Below the pieces are notes generated by a model. That model worked only from the letters and a program-made list of their open reading frames with translations, was not told the DNA's origin and did not search any database. The translations under genes were made by a program, and so were the position numbers. A stretch of 64,000 nt of DNA. Origin: CAZIFG01 sp964539135. Lineage in GTDB: Bacteria; Margulisbacteria; Marinamargulisbacteria; GCA-2716485; CAZIFG01. How positions within the stretch are numbered: position 1 is the stretch's first letter; each line of letters starts with the position of its first letter. Of this stretch, positions 52,601 through 61,713 are shown in pieces. The stretch is taken from assembly GCA_964539135.1 (NCBI GenBank), contig CAZIFG010000003.1, forward strand, positions 62,001 to 126,000. The letters are read 5' to 3'.

Positions 52601-55600
52601 ATGTCATCCAGTCCGGATTAGGGCTTTTATCTCTTTTAAGACAGCGCCGTAAAATTGAAAAAGACGTTCAAGATGTCAAAGCATTGCCCCAAACTGTAGC
52701 GGCATTTAAAGGCAGTTTAGTGGACTTAGTGTCTCAACAAAAAGCACTATTAAGCGACACAAAATCTCAGTTAAGCACAGATTTAAGTGGCATTCGAACA
52801 GCAGTAAAAGAGACAGATCTAAGCGGAGCCACTCGAGTAACCGTGGACGGTTTAAGATCAGAAGGAATAGCAGTCGTTAAAGATACAAGCGCTCAAGTCG
52901 CAGAAGAGTTAGGGGCGGTGATTGACGGGGCTTTAAAAACGGTACAAATCGAAATTCAAGGCGTCGTGACAGTGGCCTTCACAGCAACAAAAGAGGCCGC
53001 AACAAAAATCATGACAGAAGCAACGGGACCTTTAGGAAAAATCATGCGTGTGATCCAGCGTGCCAAACAAAATCTTCAGTCTTTAGTGGGGGCGATGTCG
53101 GCCTATAAAAAGGGAACGGGGTCTTTGGATGACGTCATCACCCAGATGCAGATGATAACAGGAGATCCAAGTGTCGCCGTCTCTCCAGCAACAACAGGGG
53201 ATGTAGCGCTTCCCGTAGAAACGGGAGAAGCTGGGAAGAGCAGCAGATTAGAGGATGTGGAGTCAAAAATAGAGGCCAAAGGCCAACGCCTAGCAGATCT
53301 GTCCCATGAAAAATTTGAAGCCCTACTCAAAAAATTGGAACAACTCTTAACCGGTCCCTCGAGCAAACCCGTAGCTGCACCCAGTGCGGTTCCTGTAGCC
53401 GCCTCTGATGATGCAAAAGCAGAGGAGGTGCGTACAGCCAGCGGGGCTTCTGTAACAGTTCCCGAAGGGGCAAAGGCAGATTCAGTGCATGCAGCAGCGA
53501 CACTGAGGGTATCTGGTGCAAAACCCGCATCTGCGGCACAAGTAGACACCGTTAAAACGTCTTGGCCAAGAGCAAGAGCCACACTCTCTTTCTTAGGTTC
53601 AAAAGCAGTGGCAGGTTTTGTGGGATTAGGCGCCTTAACAGTAGGCGTTGTGGTTTCAGTTTACAGGGCTCATGAGCTCAAAATCCCCCTACTCCATGAT
53701 TTAATGCATCTGGCCTTAGATAAAGGCGTTAAAACAGCCAAAGAAAAATTTGGGGCCATTGAATCGGGTGTCATTCCCATTGCAAGAGAAACATTAAGCA
53801 CGCTTAAAGGACGGGTTTTAAGTTTAGTAGGGACGCTAGAATCAAGAGTAGCGAGTTATCCAGAAAAACTACTGGAAGCTGTGGAGTCGGGTGCGGTAGA
53901 GGGCATAAAAGCCTTTTTAAATCAGACACCAGAACCCATACAATTTGAAGGTGTTTTAGCAGCTTCAGAGGGATTATCCGCAGCAGATAAAGCTGAAGTT
54001 TTAAGTACAACGGCACAATTGGAAACGCTTCAATCTCGAATCACAGCACAGATCAAGGATCTAAAAGCAGAGATAGGGGCAGACGGACTTTCAGGGCGAA
54101 AAATAGCAGAAACGCTCATGTCTCCAGCGGTTATTCAAAAAATGACCTATTTAGAGCAACTTGTGACATCCTTTAACCAAGAGTATTCTCGCTTAGAAGA
54201 AACCTTAAGTTCAAAAGGCGTGGATGTGGCGCTACCAACTTTAGGGACGCTCATGAAAGAACATCCTATTGCGGCCTTTTTACAATCGATATCCACATTA
54301 AAATCCACCGTGGCTCAAGAAATAGACAAAAATGTCGCAGAGGTAAAAGCACAAATTCAACAATATCAGGCCTTGGTTCAGCAAATAGAAGACACTGAAA
54401 AGGAGATCAAAACCTTAACGGCCCAAACGCGACAGTTGTATGAGGACTTTACTCAGGCGGGCGTGCTAGGAAAGTTAAAATTGGCCACGACTTTATTTTT
54501 AAGACGCAATGACTATAAAAAGGCCGTTCAAGACGTCAGAACCGTCGCATCAGAGATTCCGCGTCAAGTGAAAGCAACCGTGGCTGTCGTAACATCAGCA
54601 GGAAAGGATCTGGTCACAACCTTTAAAGGCGTGGGAACAGATTTAGCGCAAACAGGAAAGGCCATGGTGGAAAGTTTTAAAGGCGAAACAGACGTTGCTG
54701 CCAGAGGATTAGCGACAACCGTATCAAGTGGCATTAAAGGCAGTATGTATGCCAGTTTACAGTCTTTTGTAGGGGAGTTGGAATCCGATGTGATGACCAC
54801 CTTGCATGAGATGGAGACAGATTTAACCACATCAGCCGAACAGGTTGCAGATCTTGTGAAAAAAGAATTAGACATTCCAGAGGATGTGAGTGCACGCCTT
54901 CAAGAGATGCTCACGCAATTAAAAGATGCCAAAGCAGAGGTCATGGCACGAAGAGAAGAAGCCAAAACAGAGGCCATGGCAGCGACGCGCTTGCAAGCAG
55001 GATTCAAAGGAATGCAGGCCAGAAAAGAAGTAAAAACACTCAGAGACGCAGCGCTTGCAGCCCAGGCGGATCATGCCGCACAGGTAGAAAAAGAGACCAA
55101 AGCCGCAACGCGTGTGCAGGCAGGGATTCGGGGGATGAACGCTAGAAAAGAAGTCAGAAGACTCAGAGACGAAGCGCTTGCAGCTCAGACCGCACAGACC
55201 GAAAAAGAAGCGCAAGCCCGAGAAACAGTGGCCTTAAAATTGCAATCTCAATTTAGAGGTATGAAGGCCAGAGACGAAGCGGTTATAAGGCGACAAGAAG
55301 CCGAGGAATTAAAACGAGAGGCCGAATTAAAAGCAGCAGAAACAGTGCGTTCACCGCTTCGGGAACCCATGGCACCCTCAGTGCCGCCACATCCATTGGA
55401 AGGTATTGTAAAAAAAAGGGTAAGTGAAATAGAAGGAAAGTCAGATCGCACACTGGATATAAATTTAGATGCCAGTGATACCTCTTCTGTTTCTATAGGA
55501 AGTGGACCCAGACCCTTAGATGTGGTTGCAGGTACAAAAGGGGCCAAGGACAAACAGTATACGAGAGAAGATTTGCAGATTCATATAGAAGCATTTAGAA

Positions 55601-55890
55601 GAGAATTAGAGTCTATCAACGATTTAGAATCCTTATTAAACCAATTAGAGGGAGCAATTTTGCCACAGCATAGAAAAGTTTGGAGTCTTGGTGGACCAAA
55701 AGCATTTCATGAAAGTTTTAAATCCGAAATAAGACAGTCAGTAGCCTATCAAGAAGGAATAGAGGCATTCAAAGAAAAGTGTAGGAAAGTAATTCAAATC
55801 ATGGAAACATGGGTATCTACAGATTCAGATAAAAGTAAAATAAGCGCATCTGAAATTATAAAGAAAGTAGGGCGGGTTTTTGACAGATAA
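49678..55890 (+). CDS. Giant membrane/coiled-coil protein with three internal repeats and three IQ motifs
   Basis: Unrecognised 2070-residue protein. It contains three large related units, each with a hydrophobic part (84-135, 706-728, 1308-1332) followed by long Lys/Glu/Gln-rich helices; units 1 and 2 are 620 residues apart (FSADN at 157-161 and 777-781, then parallel segments such as LIQSL.DTL and LLSLL..R). The C-terminal third has three IQ motifs: RLQAGFKGMQARK (1771-1783), RVQAGIRGMNARK (1812-1824) and KLQSQFRGMKARD (1854-1866), the calmodulin-binding pattern IQxxxRGxxxR with Leu/Val for Ile. The rest is Ala-rich and helical. It may insert in a membrane and bind host calmodulin. Confidence 0.75.
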   Translation: MLATGSGYSGSVRSTSQQAVQRGKVEDSKRGGVTDAATAAIGDTKAASPAETKQVVTKSKDTMSMLKSLANSFKSCYNTHQKTLKIIAVVVLCAAVIGVTHGVAAPLVAGLVAHGLMATLAHAAVAGAGTAVVLSKAAKSVIHTTLDKQEQSIKTTFSADNLKEKGMAALGQIDVQIESSRATITELVKEVPSQLMGAISDGLKSKFQILEQLGTLDTVLTEAPETFKADVQAFKAVFESFKTLLEKGMEAPTLLFSPEFRDKLEDLSAAGTSIFKAISKNPEIKKAVADLVADGRLLPLSDGLVSTLSKVVEEIKAPIATVMQAIKQQEQLIADLKSTLKETRAKVEAIAEKVEADGKACLAEIGVIRETVKNPSLASILKAGWGILKLLKKRDEIKANLSAALNLPKTASEFKAQLKVLVTSQQKLVTETFSTLKEQINSLHGTLSSGEVGTALRSEGAVLATAGREVGGEIKTAVLDAVWGVLDQAKSKIQQQVQLVAMVAFQSTKSAITQVMEEAGGPLATGVKAAMHAEKKGEALVSAVKAVKDGTGSSDAAALVLQDILDGEDVETKDAEASKSSVTVKAEAFAASGKAVVTTQFQQLMARLEAMLTDDTPPATGEAKGETKAETDAVDTDAVGTDAIAVSVQAESSTTVNLDAVDATAQSSIVGATPATPAETSKIGRAWQRTKTVFAEIGAMAKAHPVRTVLTFSVIPVIAVLSVASLGTDAGVHGLWHAAHHLVHSGVQSVKGFLERTVIGGVKGKIDQQEKAFKEAFSADNIRAKGEAAIGKIEDQLKSSETTLLRLVHDVPGQLLVVLTRNFDGKLADLETLSGEEHRAIVDNVQTFKAVLSDVKGLLSSGLTPEGIVSQLEKLETAGTALFASLKAEGAALPASVKEGISHLEPLLSAVKAPVHTIVTAIHQQKVLIQSLRDTLQSTRDQIEDLAGRVEEDVKACLSEIETIRTAMKNPTAVNVIQSGLGLLSLLRQRRKIEKDVQDVKALPQTVAAFKGSLVDLVSQQKALLSDTKSQLSTDLSGIRTAVKETDLSGATRVTVDGLRSEGIAVVKDTSAQVAEELGAVIDGALKTVQIEIQGVVTVAFTATKEAATKIMTEATGPLGKIMRVIQRAKQNLQSLVGAMSAYKKGTGSLDDVITQMQMITGDPSVAVSPATTGDVALPVETGEAGKSSRLEDVESKIEAKGQRLADLSHEKFEALLKKLEQLLTGPSSKPVAAPSAVPVAASDDAKAEEVRTASGASVTVPEGAKADSVHAAATLRVSGAKPASAAQVDTVKTSWPRARATLSFLGSKAVAGFVGLGALTVGVVVSVYRAHELKIPLLHDLMHLALDKGVKTAKEKFGAIESGVIPIARETLSTLKGRVLSLVGTLESRVASYPEKLLEAVESGAVEGIKAFLNQTPEPIQFEGVLAASEGLSAADKAEVLSTTAQLETLQSRITAQIKDLKAEIGADGLSGRKIAETLMSPAVIQKMTYLEQLVTSFNQEYSRLEETLSSKGVDVALPTLGTLMKEHPIAAFLQSISTLKSTVAQEIDKNVAEVKAQIQQYQALVQQIEDTEKEIKTLTAQTRQLYEDFTQAGVLGKLKLATTLFLRRNDYKKAVQDVRTVASEIPRQVKATVAVVTSAGKDLVTTFKGVGTDLAQTGKAMVESFKGETDVAARGLATTVSSGIKGSMYASLQSFVGELESDVMTTLHEMETDLTTSAEQVADLVKKELDIPEDVSARLQEMLTQLKDAKAEVMARREEAKTEAMAATRLQAGFKGMQARKEVKTLRDAALAAQADHAAQVEKETKAATRVQAGIRGMNARKEVRRLRDEALAAQTAQTEKEAQARETVALKLQSQFRGMKARDEAVIRRQEAEELKREAELKAAETVRSPLREPMAPSVPPHPLEGIVKKRVSEIEGKSDRTLDINLDASDTSSVSIGSGPRPLDVVAGTKGAKDKQYTREDLQIHIEAFRRELESINDLESLLNQLEGAILPQHRKVWSLGGPKAFHESFKSEIRQSVAYQEGIEAFKEKCRKVIQIMETWVSTDSDKSKISASEIIKKVGRVFDR

Positions 55891-55903
55891 GAGAACCAGA
55901 ACC

Positions 55904-57847
55904 TTATTCATACCGCAGCGCATCAATAGGATTCAGCGTAGCTGCTTTTTGAGCGGGCCACAAGCCAAAAACAATGCCGATAATCAGGGCAAAAAGCAAA
56001 GACAACAGCAAAGATCCTAAAGACAAAATGGCTGACCATCCGGCAGCACTGCTCAGTGCCCAACTGATGCCACAGCCAAGCGCCACACCCAAAAGGCCGC
56101 CTGTTAAACTGATAAAAATCGCTTCAATCAAAAACTGAGCCAAAATATCTGCATTTAATGCCCCAATGGCCTTGCGAAGCCCAATTTCTCGGGTCCTTTC
56201 GGTAACCGTAACCAGCATAATATTCATAATCCCAATGCCGCCGACAAGAAGAGAAATAGTCGCAATGACGGCCAATAAAACAGAAAGCGTTTCAGTGGTA
56301 CTGGCCAGCGTTTTACGAATTTCAGACAGATTGCGAATTTCAAAGTCAGAAGGATGTCGGGCAGAAATAAAGGCTAAAATGTCATCTTGCGCCTCATCTA
56401 TTTGAGTGGGGTTTTGAACTTCAATATCAATATTCGACAGAAAATCTTTCCCTAAAACGCGTTTCATAGCAGTCGTGACAGGCATCACAATGACATCGTC
56501 TTCATCTCGAAAGGAGCTACTGCCCTTTTCAGCAAAAACCCCAATCACCTGAAACCGAATGCGATTAATTTTAATGCTTTCGCCCACAGGGTTTCGATAG
56601 CCCTCTTGGCCATCTGGAAAAAGAGCTTTAGCCACAGTGGTGCCTAAAACCACCACTTTTGCTCGCGTGGTTTGTTCTGTGGGCGTAAAAAAGCGGCCCA
56701 GTTCTGGCATGCGATTTCGCATTTTAGCGTAAGACGATCCCACGCCCGAAAGTTGGGTATTGGTGTTTTGGGTTTCAAAGGCAACTTGCGCACGGCCACT
56801 CACAGAAGGCGAGATATCTTTAACGGCAGACACGCCCCGAAGCGCAACGCTGTCTTCCAAGGTCAGATTGGAAACAGCCCCAGATTCTAACCCCACGCTG
56901 CCACTTTGCGCAGGGCTAGGCCGAAGGACCAATAAATTAGAGCCCAAAGACGCCAACTGCGCTTCAATGGCCTGCTGGGCGCCTTTACCCAGTGCCAACA
57001 TGGTAATCACAGCAGCAACGCCAATCAAAATGCCCAATACAGATAACAGGGTCCTCAGCTTATTGGAAATCAAAGATTTATAGGCTTCCTGAACATGGTT
57101 GCTCAGCGTACGAAGCGGGTTAAAGCGTGAAAGCTGAGGGATGGGCATCTCTGGAGATGTCAGTGTTGGACTGGCAGCCGTTGGGGCAGAATCGGAAACA
57201 ATTTGACCATCTTTCATGCGGATAATTCGGGTTGCATGTTGAGCGACATCTTCTTCATGCGTGACTAAAATAATGGTAATGCCAGACCGGTGGAGATCTT
57301 CCAAAAGGGCCATAATATCGTGTTGGCTTTTAGAATCTAAATTACCTGTGGGTTCATCGGCTAAAATGAGACGGGGCGCATTCATCAAGGCTCTGGCAAT
57401 GGCCACGCGCTGCTGCTGGCCGCCAGAAAGTTCACTGGGAACATGGTGCATGCGAGACTCCAAGCCCACCTGTTTTAGAAGCATCGCAGCGCGAGACGGA
57501 TCAGGTTTTGGAGACGTGTAAAGCGCCGGTAAAGACACATTGTCAAAAGCCGAGGTGCGTTTGAGCAAATGAAACTGTTGAAAGACAAACCCAATAGAGA
57601 GAGATCGAAGTTGCGCCAATTCATCTTGAGAGAGCGATTGGGTTTCTTTTCCGGACAGCGCGTAAACGCCAGCACTGGGCTGATCCAAAAGGCCTAGAAT
57701 GCCCATTAAGGTCGATTTTCCAGATCCAGAAGGGCCCATAATGGCAATAAATTCACCCGCCGATACAGTTAAGGACACGTCATTTAAGGCATGCAGCGTC
57801 GTGTCGCCCATCCTAAAGGTCTTAAACACATGATCCAGTTGTATCAT
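55904..57847 (-). CDS. macB: MacB-type ABC exporter
   Basis: The 647-residue fusion has an ATPase (Walker A GPSGSGKST 38-46, signature LSGGQQQR, Walker B ILADEPTGNLD) followed by the MacB membrane part: four helices, with the first near 265 and three at the C-terminus, around a periplasmic domain. Length matches MacB (648). With MacA and a TolC-type channel it forms a tripartite pump that exports macrolides, peptides or lipoproteins. Last gene of the operon, ten bases after macA. Confidence 0.93.
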   Translation of the reverse strand: MIQLDHVFKTFRMGDTTLHALNDVSLTVSAGEFIAIMGPSGSGKSTLMGILGLLDQPSAGVYALSGKETQSLSQDELAQLRSLSIGFVFQQFHLLKRTSAFDNVSLPALYTSPKPDPSRAAMLLKQVGLESRMHHVPSELSGGQQQRVAIARALMNAPRLILADEPTGNLDSKSQHDIMALLEDLHRSGITIILVTHEEDVAQHATRIIRMKDGQIVSDSAPTAASPTLTSPEMPIPQLSRFNPLRTLSNHVQEAYKSLISNKLRTLLSVLGILIGVAAVITMLALGKGAQQAIEAQLASLGSNLLVLRPSPAQSGSVGLESGAVSNLTLEDSVALRGVSAVKDISPSVSGRAQVAFETQNTNTQLSGVGSSYAKMRNRMPELGRFFTPTEQTTRAKVVVLGTTVAKALFPDGQEGYRNPVGESIKINRIRFQVIGVFAEKGSSSFRDEDDVIVMPVTTAMKRVLGKDFLSNIDIEVQNPTQIDEAQDDILAFISARHPSDFEIRNLSEIRKTLASTTETLSVLLAVIATISLLVGGIGIMNIMLVTVTERTREIGLRKAIGALNADILAQFLIEAIFISLTGGLLGVALGCGISWALSSAAGWSAILSLGSLLLSLLFALIIGIVFGLWPAQKAATLNPIDALRYE

Positions 57848-57856
57848 GATGACCTC

Positions 57857-58807
57857 TTAACGCCCCATCGATCGGGAAGAAGGGGGCCTTTGAGGCGTAA
57901 AGGGGGAGCTTTTAGGTTTTTCACGTCGTTTAGGTTTTGGCATATAGACTGCTTGTCCGTCTTGAAGCCCCTCTAAGATTTCGACGAATTTACCATCACT
58001 AAGCCCGACCTTGACCCGAGTAAAGACAGGTTTATCTTTGTCATAAGCAGTCATCACTCGCGTATGGCCCCGTCCAGACTCTTGTAAAAAAGGAGCTGGA
58101 ATACAGAGGGCATTTTGTTTCTCGGTTACCCAAAAAGCGGCGCTAACAGACATGCCACTTTTAAAAAAGGAGGGGGCATTTAGCGGGGTGATATCCACTT
58201 CGTAAAGGGTAACATTATTTACAAGTTGGGCTTCGTAGGCGATATGGTCTACCCGCCCCTCAATGGGCATATCCGGGAAGGCATCTGCTTCAAGGGTCAC
58301 TTTTTGTTGAAGGGAGACTTTGGCAATATCACTTTCATCCACCAAGGCTTTGACAATTAAGGTATCTGCAAGCACCACCACAGGATCTGCGGCACTGACG
58401 CTTTGGCCAGGCTCAACCGCACGGGAAATGACCATTCCAGAAATGGGAGAAACCAGCGGAGTAGGACGATACAGGCCTTCCCATTTTTTAACAGCAGCGG
58501 GGCTTTGAGAATGAGCAAGATCTAGAAGGGCAGTCCGTTCTGTTGAACTTAAATAGGCTAAGATCTGACCCTTTTTAACAGAGGCGCCTTCTTCGACATT
58601 TACCTGTTCAACACGACCGGGAATCGGTGATTTAATCTCAACCCGATTATGAGGCAAGACGGTACCCGTACTGCTAACAGTCACACGAAGGGTGCGTCTG
58701 GCGGCCAATTCTGAAAGCGGCTTTTCTTCAGGACTTGTAGGTTTAAAGACAACCCAGAGTAAAATGGCAAGACTAAGACTTCCAATGATCCACAATGCTT
58801 TTTTCAT
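57857..58807 (-). CDS. macA: MacA-like periplasmic adaptor
   Basis: The 316-residue membrane-fusion protein has an N-terminal anchor helix (ALWIIGSLSLAILLWVVF), a lipoyl/barrel-sandwich half starting VEIKSPIPGRVEQVNVEEG and its partner SPISGMVISRAVEPGQSV, with a very short hairpin in between (about 25 residues), then a beta-barrel and membrane-proximal part. The hairpin is far shorter than in E. coli MacA, so docking to the channel may differ. Overlaps the upstream gene by four bases. Confidence 0.87.
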   Translation of the reverse strand: MKKALWIIGSLSLAILLWVVFKPTSPEEKPLSELAARRTLRVTVSSTGTVLPHNRVEIKSPIPGRVEQVNVEEGASVKKGQILAYLSSTERTALLDLAHSQSPAAVKKWEGLYRPTPLVSPISGMVISRAVEPGQSVSAADPVVVLADTLIVKALVDESDIAKVSLQQKVTLEADAFPDMPIEGRVDHIAYEAQLVNNVTLYEVDITPLNAPSFFKSGMSVSAAFWVTEKQNALCIPAPFLQESGRGHTRVMTAYDKDKPVFTRVKVGLSDGKFVEILEGLQDGQAVYMPKPKRREKPKSSPFTPQRPPSSRSMGR

Positions 58808-60099
58808 TCATCCAATCCTTTTCCTGTTTGGAGCTCATAATCTGCCATAGCGGCACCAGCGTCTCGTTCTTTGATGAGAAGGAGCTTATCCTGTGCGATG
58901 GCATCATTTTCAATAATGTCCCAGGTATCATAAGAAATAAGGCCGGCGGTATATTGAGCCTGGGCGATAGAGGCTCGTGTTTGGGCAGCCTCAACGACCT
59001 CGCGTTGAACGCGCAAAGATTCTGAGGCCACAAAGGCCGTATTGTACGCACTTTGAAGCGCAATATGGGCATCCCACTCTGCATTTTGAAGCGCCAATTC
59101 CGCCCATTCCACTGCCTTTTGAGTATAGCGAAGATCAGCTTTTTTTTTGCCACCTAGAAAAAGAGGAAGCGTAAGTGTCAAACGTCCAGACACCGTATCC
59201 ACAGGGGTTTTAACGGGTTCCGTCCAGGTATTATCGGCCAAAATGCTGGCATTCAGTTGTGGATAATAGGCATACCGTGCCAGTTTTTGATTGGCCAAAG
59301 CGGCCTGTAGAAGAGCCTGGGCATTCAAATAAGTAGGCGTAGACCGTGCCAGCGTTGCAAAGTCAGGAGGCAACGCGGTGGGTTTAGATTTCGGAGGGCT
59401 TGTAATGTCAATAGATGTGGGAATGTGAAGGTTTAAAAGTCTATAAATAGAGGTGGTTGCCAAGGCCAGATCCAGTCGAGCTTGGATGACATCAACCTCG
59501 GCCATGTTGGCCTGCGCTTTGACCCGTAAATAGGTGCCCTTATGTTCCCTGCCTGCTAAAAATCGGGCATAAATAAGGCTAGCAGTTTGGGTACGTCGTT
59601 TGGCAACTTTTTGAGCCAAAGTAAGGGCACTTTCAGCATATTCATAGCGATAAAAAGCGGTAGTGAGGGCATTCCTTAAGCTAGCGGAGCTTAATTGAAA
59701 TTGTGACAATTGTGCATTGTATTGAGCCAATGCCAATTCCGATTCAGGTTGGCCGATCAGGAGGGGAAACAGTTTTTGAGTCAGCTGTAATCCAGCAGAA
59801 AAAGACTGGGATTTGTCCGTTTGAAAGGGAAGGGTTGCGCTGGAATTGAGTCCCAATTGGGGGTAATAGGCGGCGCGTGAGAGGTCTATTTTGAGACGCA
59901 TTTGAACAAGAGAAAGCTCGGCCTGTTTGTAGTTAATGTTTTGAGATTTAAGTTGAGTTTTGGCCTGTTGCCAGGTGAGTAGAGGGGCTGCATAAGTTGG
60001 AATAGAAAGAGGGCAAAGGCTTAAAAAGACAGCGATAATATAAAGAGCCTCTAATTTTTTCACAAACACCAGTATAGCAAAAAATGGGCAAACCGGCAT
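58804..60099 (-). CDS. TolC-family outer-membrane efflux protein
   Basis: The 431-residue protein has the duplicated helical-barrel layout of the OEP family (ALAQYNAQLSQFQL, RTQTASLIYARFLAG and ASIAQAQYTAGLISYDTW) after a signal peptide (cleaved near PTYA). A GTG at 60063 could be the true start, giving a more typical signal peptide. First gene of the tolC-macA-macB operon. Confidence 0.85.
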   Translation of the reverse strand: MPVCPFFAILVFVKKLEALYIIAVFLSLCPLSIPTYAAPLLTWQQAKTQLKSQNINYKQAELSLVQMRLKIDLSRAAYYPQLGLNSSATLPFQTDKSQSFSAGLQLTQKLFPLLIGQPESELALAQYNAQLSQFQLSSASLRNALTTAFYRYEYAESALTLAQKVAKRRTQTASLIYARFLAGREHKGTYLRVKAQANMAEVDVIQARLDLALATTSIYRLLNLHIPTSIDITSPPKSKPTALPPDFATLARSTPTYLNAQALLQAALANQKLARYAYYPQLNASILADNTWTEPVKTPVDTVSGRLTLTLPLFLGGKKKADLRYTQKAVEWAELALQNAEWDAHIALQSAYNTAFVASESLRVQREVVEAAQTRASIAQAQYTAGLISYDTWDIIENDAIAQDKLLLIKERDAGAAMADYELQTGKGLDE

Positions 60100-60179
60100 C
60101 TTTACAAATCTTAAAAATAGATTAAGATGGAATTTAGACGATCATCATAGAAAAATCCAAAATAAATAAGGAGTGTAGG

Positions 60180-61628
60180 ATGTTAGGACGCGTTTCTGCT
60201 GGTGCTGCAAGTGTATTGGGAAGAGTGGCGGTGAAGCCCTCTATATTACCTACTAGAACAGGGCTCGTAGCAGGGGTTGTCTCAGGCGTATGGGGTGGCA
60301 GATGCTTATCGGCTTCAGACATGCGATGGGTATCTTCGGAATCAGGCGCAGCTCCTTCGATTACAACCGTGCATACAGCTGGCAAACTCCCCCCTATTCC
60401 GCCTACAGATCCTAAAACCATCCCCTGGTCTACACTGGGCTTTGGCTATATTCCTACAAAAAGTATGGTAGCCTGTCAGTATGATCCCAAGACTAAAAGC
60501 TGGGAATCGTCTGTAGCAGTAAGTCCCTTGCAAAACAGAGAAGTGGGGCCCTTTCAAGATTTATATAGCCATGGGCTGTTTGAAGGCATGAAGGCCACAG
60601 GCATTTATAATGCGTCTGGAGAGTGCATTGGCGCGCGTGTTTTCGGAATGAAGTTTCATTGGGAACGATTAAATGCGGGCTTAAAAGCCATTGGAATCCC
60701 TGAGATCCCGTTTGCTCAGTTTGAAGCAGCCATTAAGGCGGCGGTCATAGAAAATAAGGCTTATTTGCCACCTAAAGACTATCCAGATGGAGCGGTCTAC
60801 ATTCGAACGGATGTATGGCCAACGGCCAATCATTTGGGCAACAATTTAAATCCTGATATGGCCTACGAATTATCGGTGCGCACAACACCCGTAAGGGCCT
60901 ATTATGAGCCCAAACCGGAGGGCGGAAAAGTATTGGCACTGTCGGCACCACGAGTTGTAGCCTGGGAGGATTCTGTAATGGTGCCAGGCGCACCTGTAGC
61001 GCCAGGCACCTTTAAAAATAGAGCGAATTATGGCGTTCCCTTTAAGTTTATGAAAGAGATTAAAACGCGAGGCTACACCGACGCTCTTTTTACCTTTAGA
61101 AATGCAGAAGGGCAGCTGTTGATCGGCGAAGCTTCCTCTTCCAATGCTCTGGTGCTGTTTAAATCCAGAACAACAGGGGAGTATTTGGTCATTCGACCCG
61201 AAGCGCCTGGAAATTTAAATGGATGCACGTCAACGTCGCTTTTGGAGCTTTTAAATCAAGAGGGCATTCCCGCCATATCGGCCCCCCTACCCTTAGATGT
61301 TGTTTTGGGAAAAGCCCCCTTAAAAGGGATGGAAGAGCCCTTGCGTCAGAGATTGCGTGATTTTTCGGCAGAAGCGCTGGCCAATATGGAGGTTCAAGTC
61401 ATTCATTTAGCAGGAACAGCTGCAGGTGGTCGTACTAAAATCACGCGTGTGGATATGTCGGATGGCGGGGAATCTGTTGTTTTTCCAAAAGTTGCGGACG
61501 CAGATAATCCTCTTTTAAAAGTGGCAGACCGTTTAGAAAAAATAAAAGCGGGGCTAGAACCTGACACTTTAGGCGGCCGTGTAGAAGGGCTCGTATTAGG
61601 AATTGGAAATACTGAGTTTTTCTTTTAA
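60180..61628 (+). CDS. ilvE: Eukaryotic-type branched-chain aminotransferase with mitochondrial-like presequence
   Basis: Class IV PLP aminotransferase interconverting Leu, Ile, Val with their 2-oxo acids. Conserved features: LGFGYIPTKSMVACQYD, HGLFEGMKA (131-139), FHWERLNAG, Lys279 (FKNRANYG) as the PLP Lys and GEASSSN (316-322). This pattern is that of the type II (BCAT) group, which includes mitochondrial enzymes. The first 46 residues have no acidic residue and contain Arg4, Arg15, Lys19, Arg26 and Arg41, with RCL-SA (41-45) fitting the R-3 cleavage rule; the fold starts only near 75. AAGGAG six bases before the ATG supports translation of the whole extension. Confidence 0.88.
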   Translation: MLGRVSAGAASVLGRVAVKPSILPTRTGLVAGVVSGVWGGRCLSASDMRWVSSESGAAPSITTVHTAGKLPPIPPTDPKTIPWSTLGFGYIPTKSMVACQYDPKTKSWESSVAVSPLQNREVGPFQDLYSHGLFEGMKATGIYNASGECIGARVFGMKFHWERLNAGLKAIGIPEIPFAQFEAAIKAAVIENKAYLPPKDYPDGAVYIRTDVWPTANHLGNNLNPDMAYELSVRTTPVRAYYEPKPEGGKVLALSAPRVVAWEDSVMVPGAPVAPGTFKNRANYGVPFKFMKEIKTRGYTDALFTFRNAEGQLLIGEASSSNALVLFKSRTTGEYLVIRPEAPGNLNGCTSTSLLELLNQEGIPAISAPLPLDVVLGKAPLKGMEEPLRQRLRDFSAEALANMEVQVIHLAGTAAGGRTKITRVDMSDGGESVVFPKVADADNPLLKVADRLEKIKAGLEPDTLGGRVEGLVLGIGNTEFFF

Positions 61629-61713
61629 AAATAAAAGGAGCCTAGTGGCACTTTTTCTTGTAGAATAGTTAATTCATTATAATTTAATATCAACTAAAAG
61701 AGGTTTTATATTT

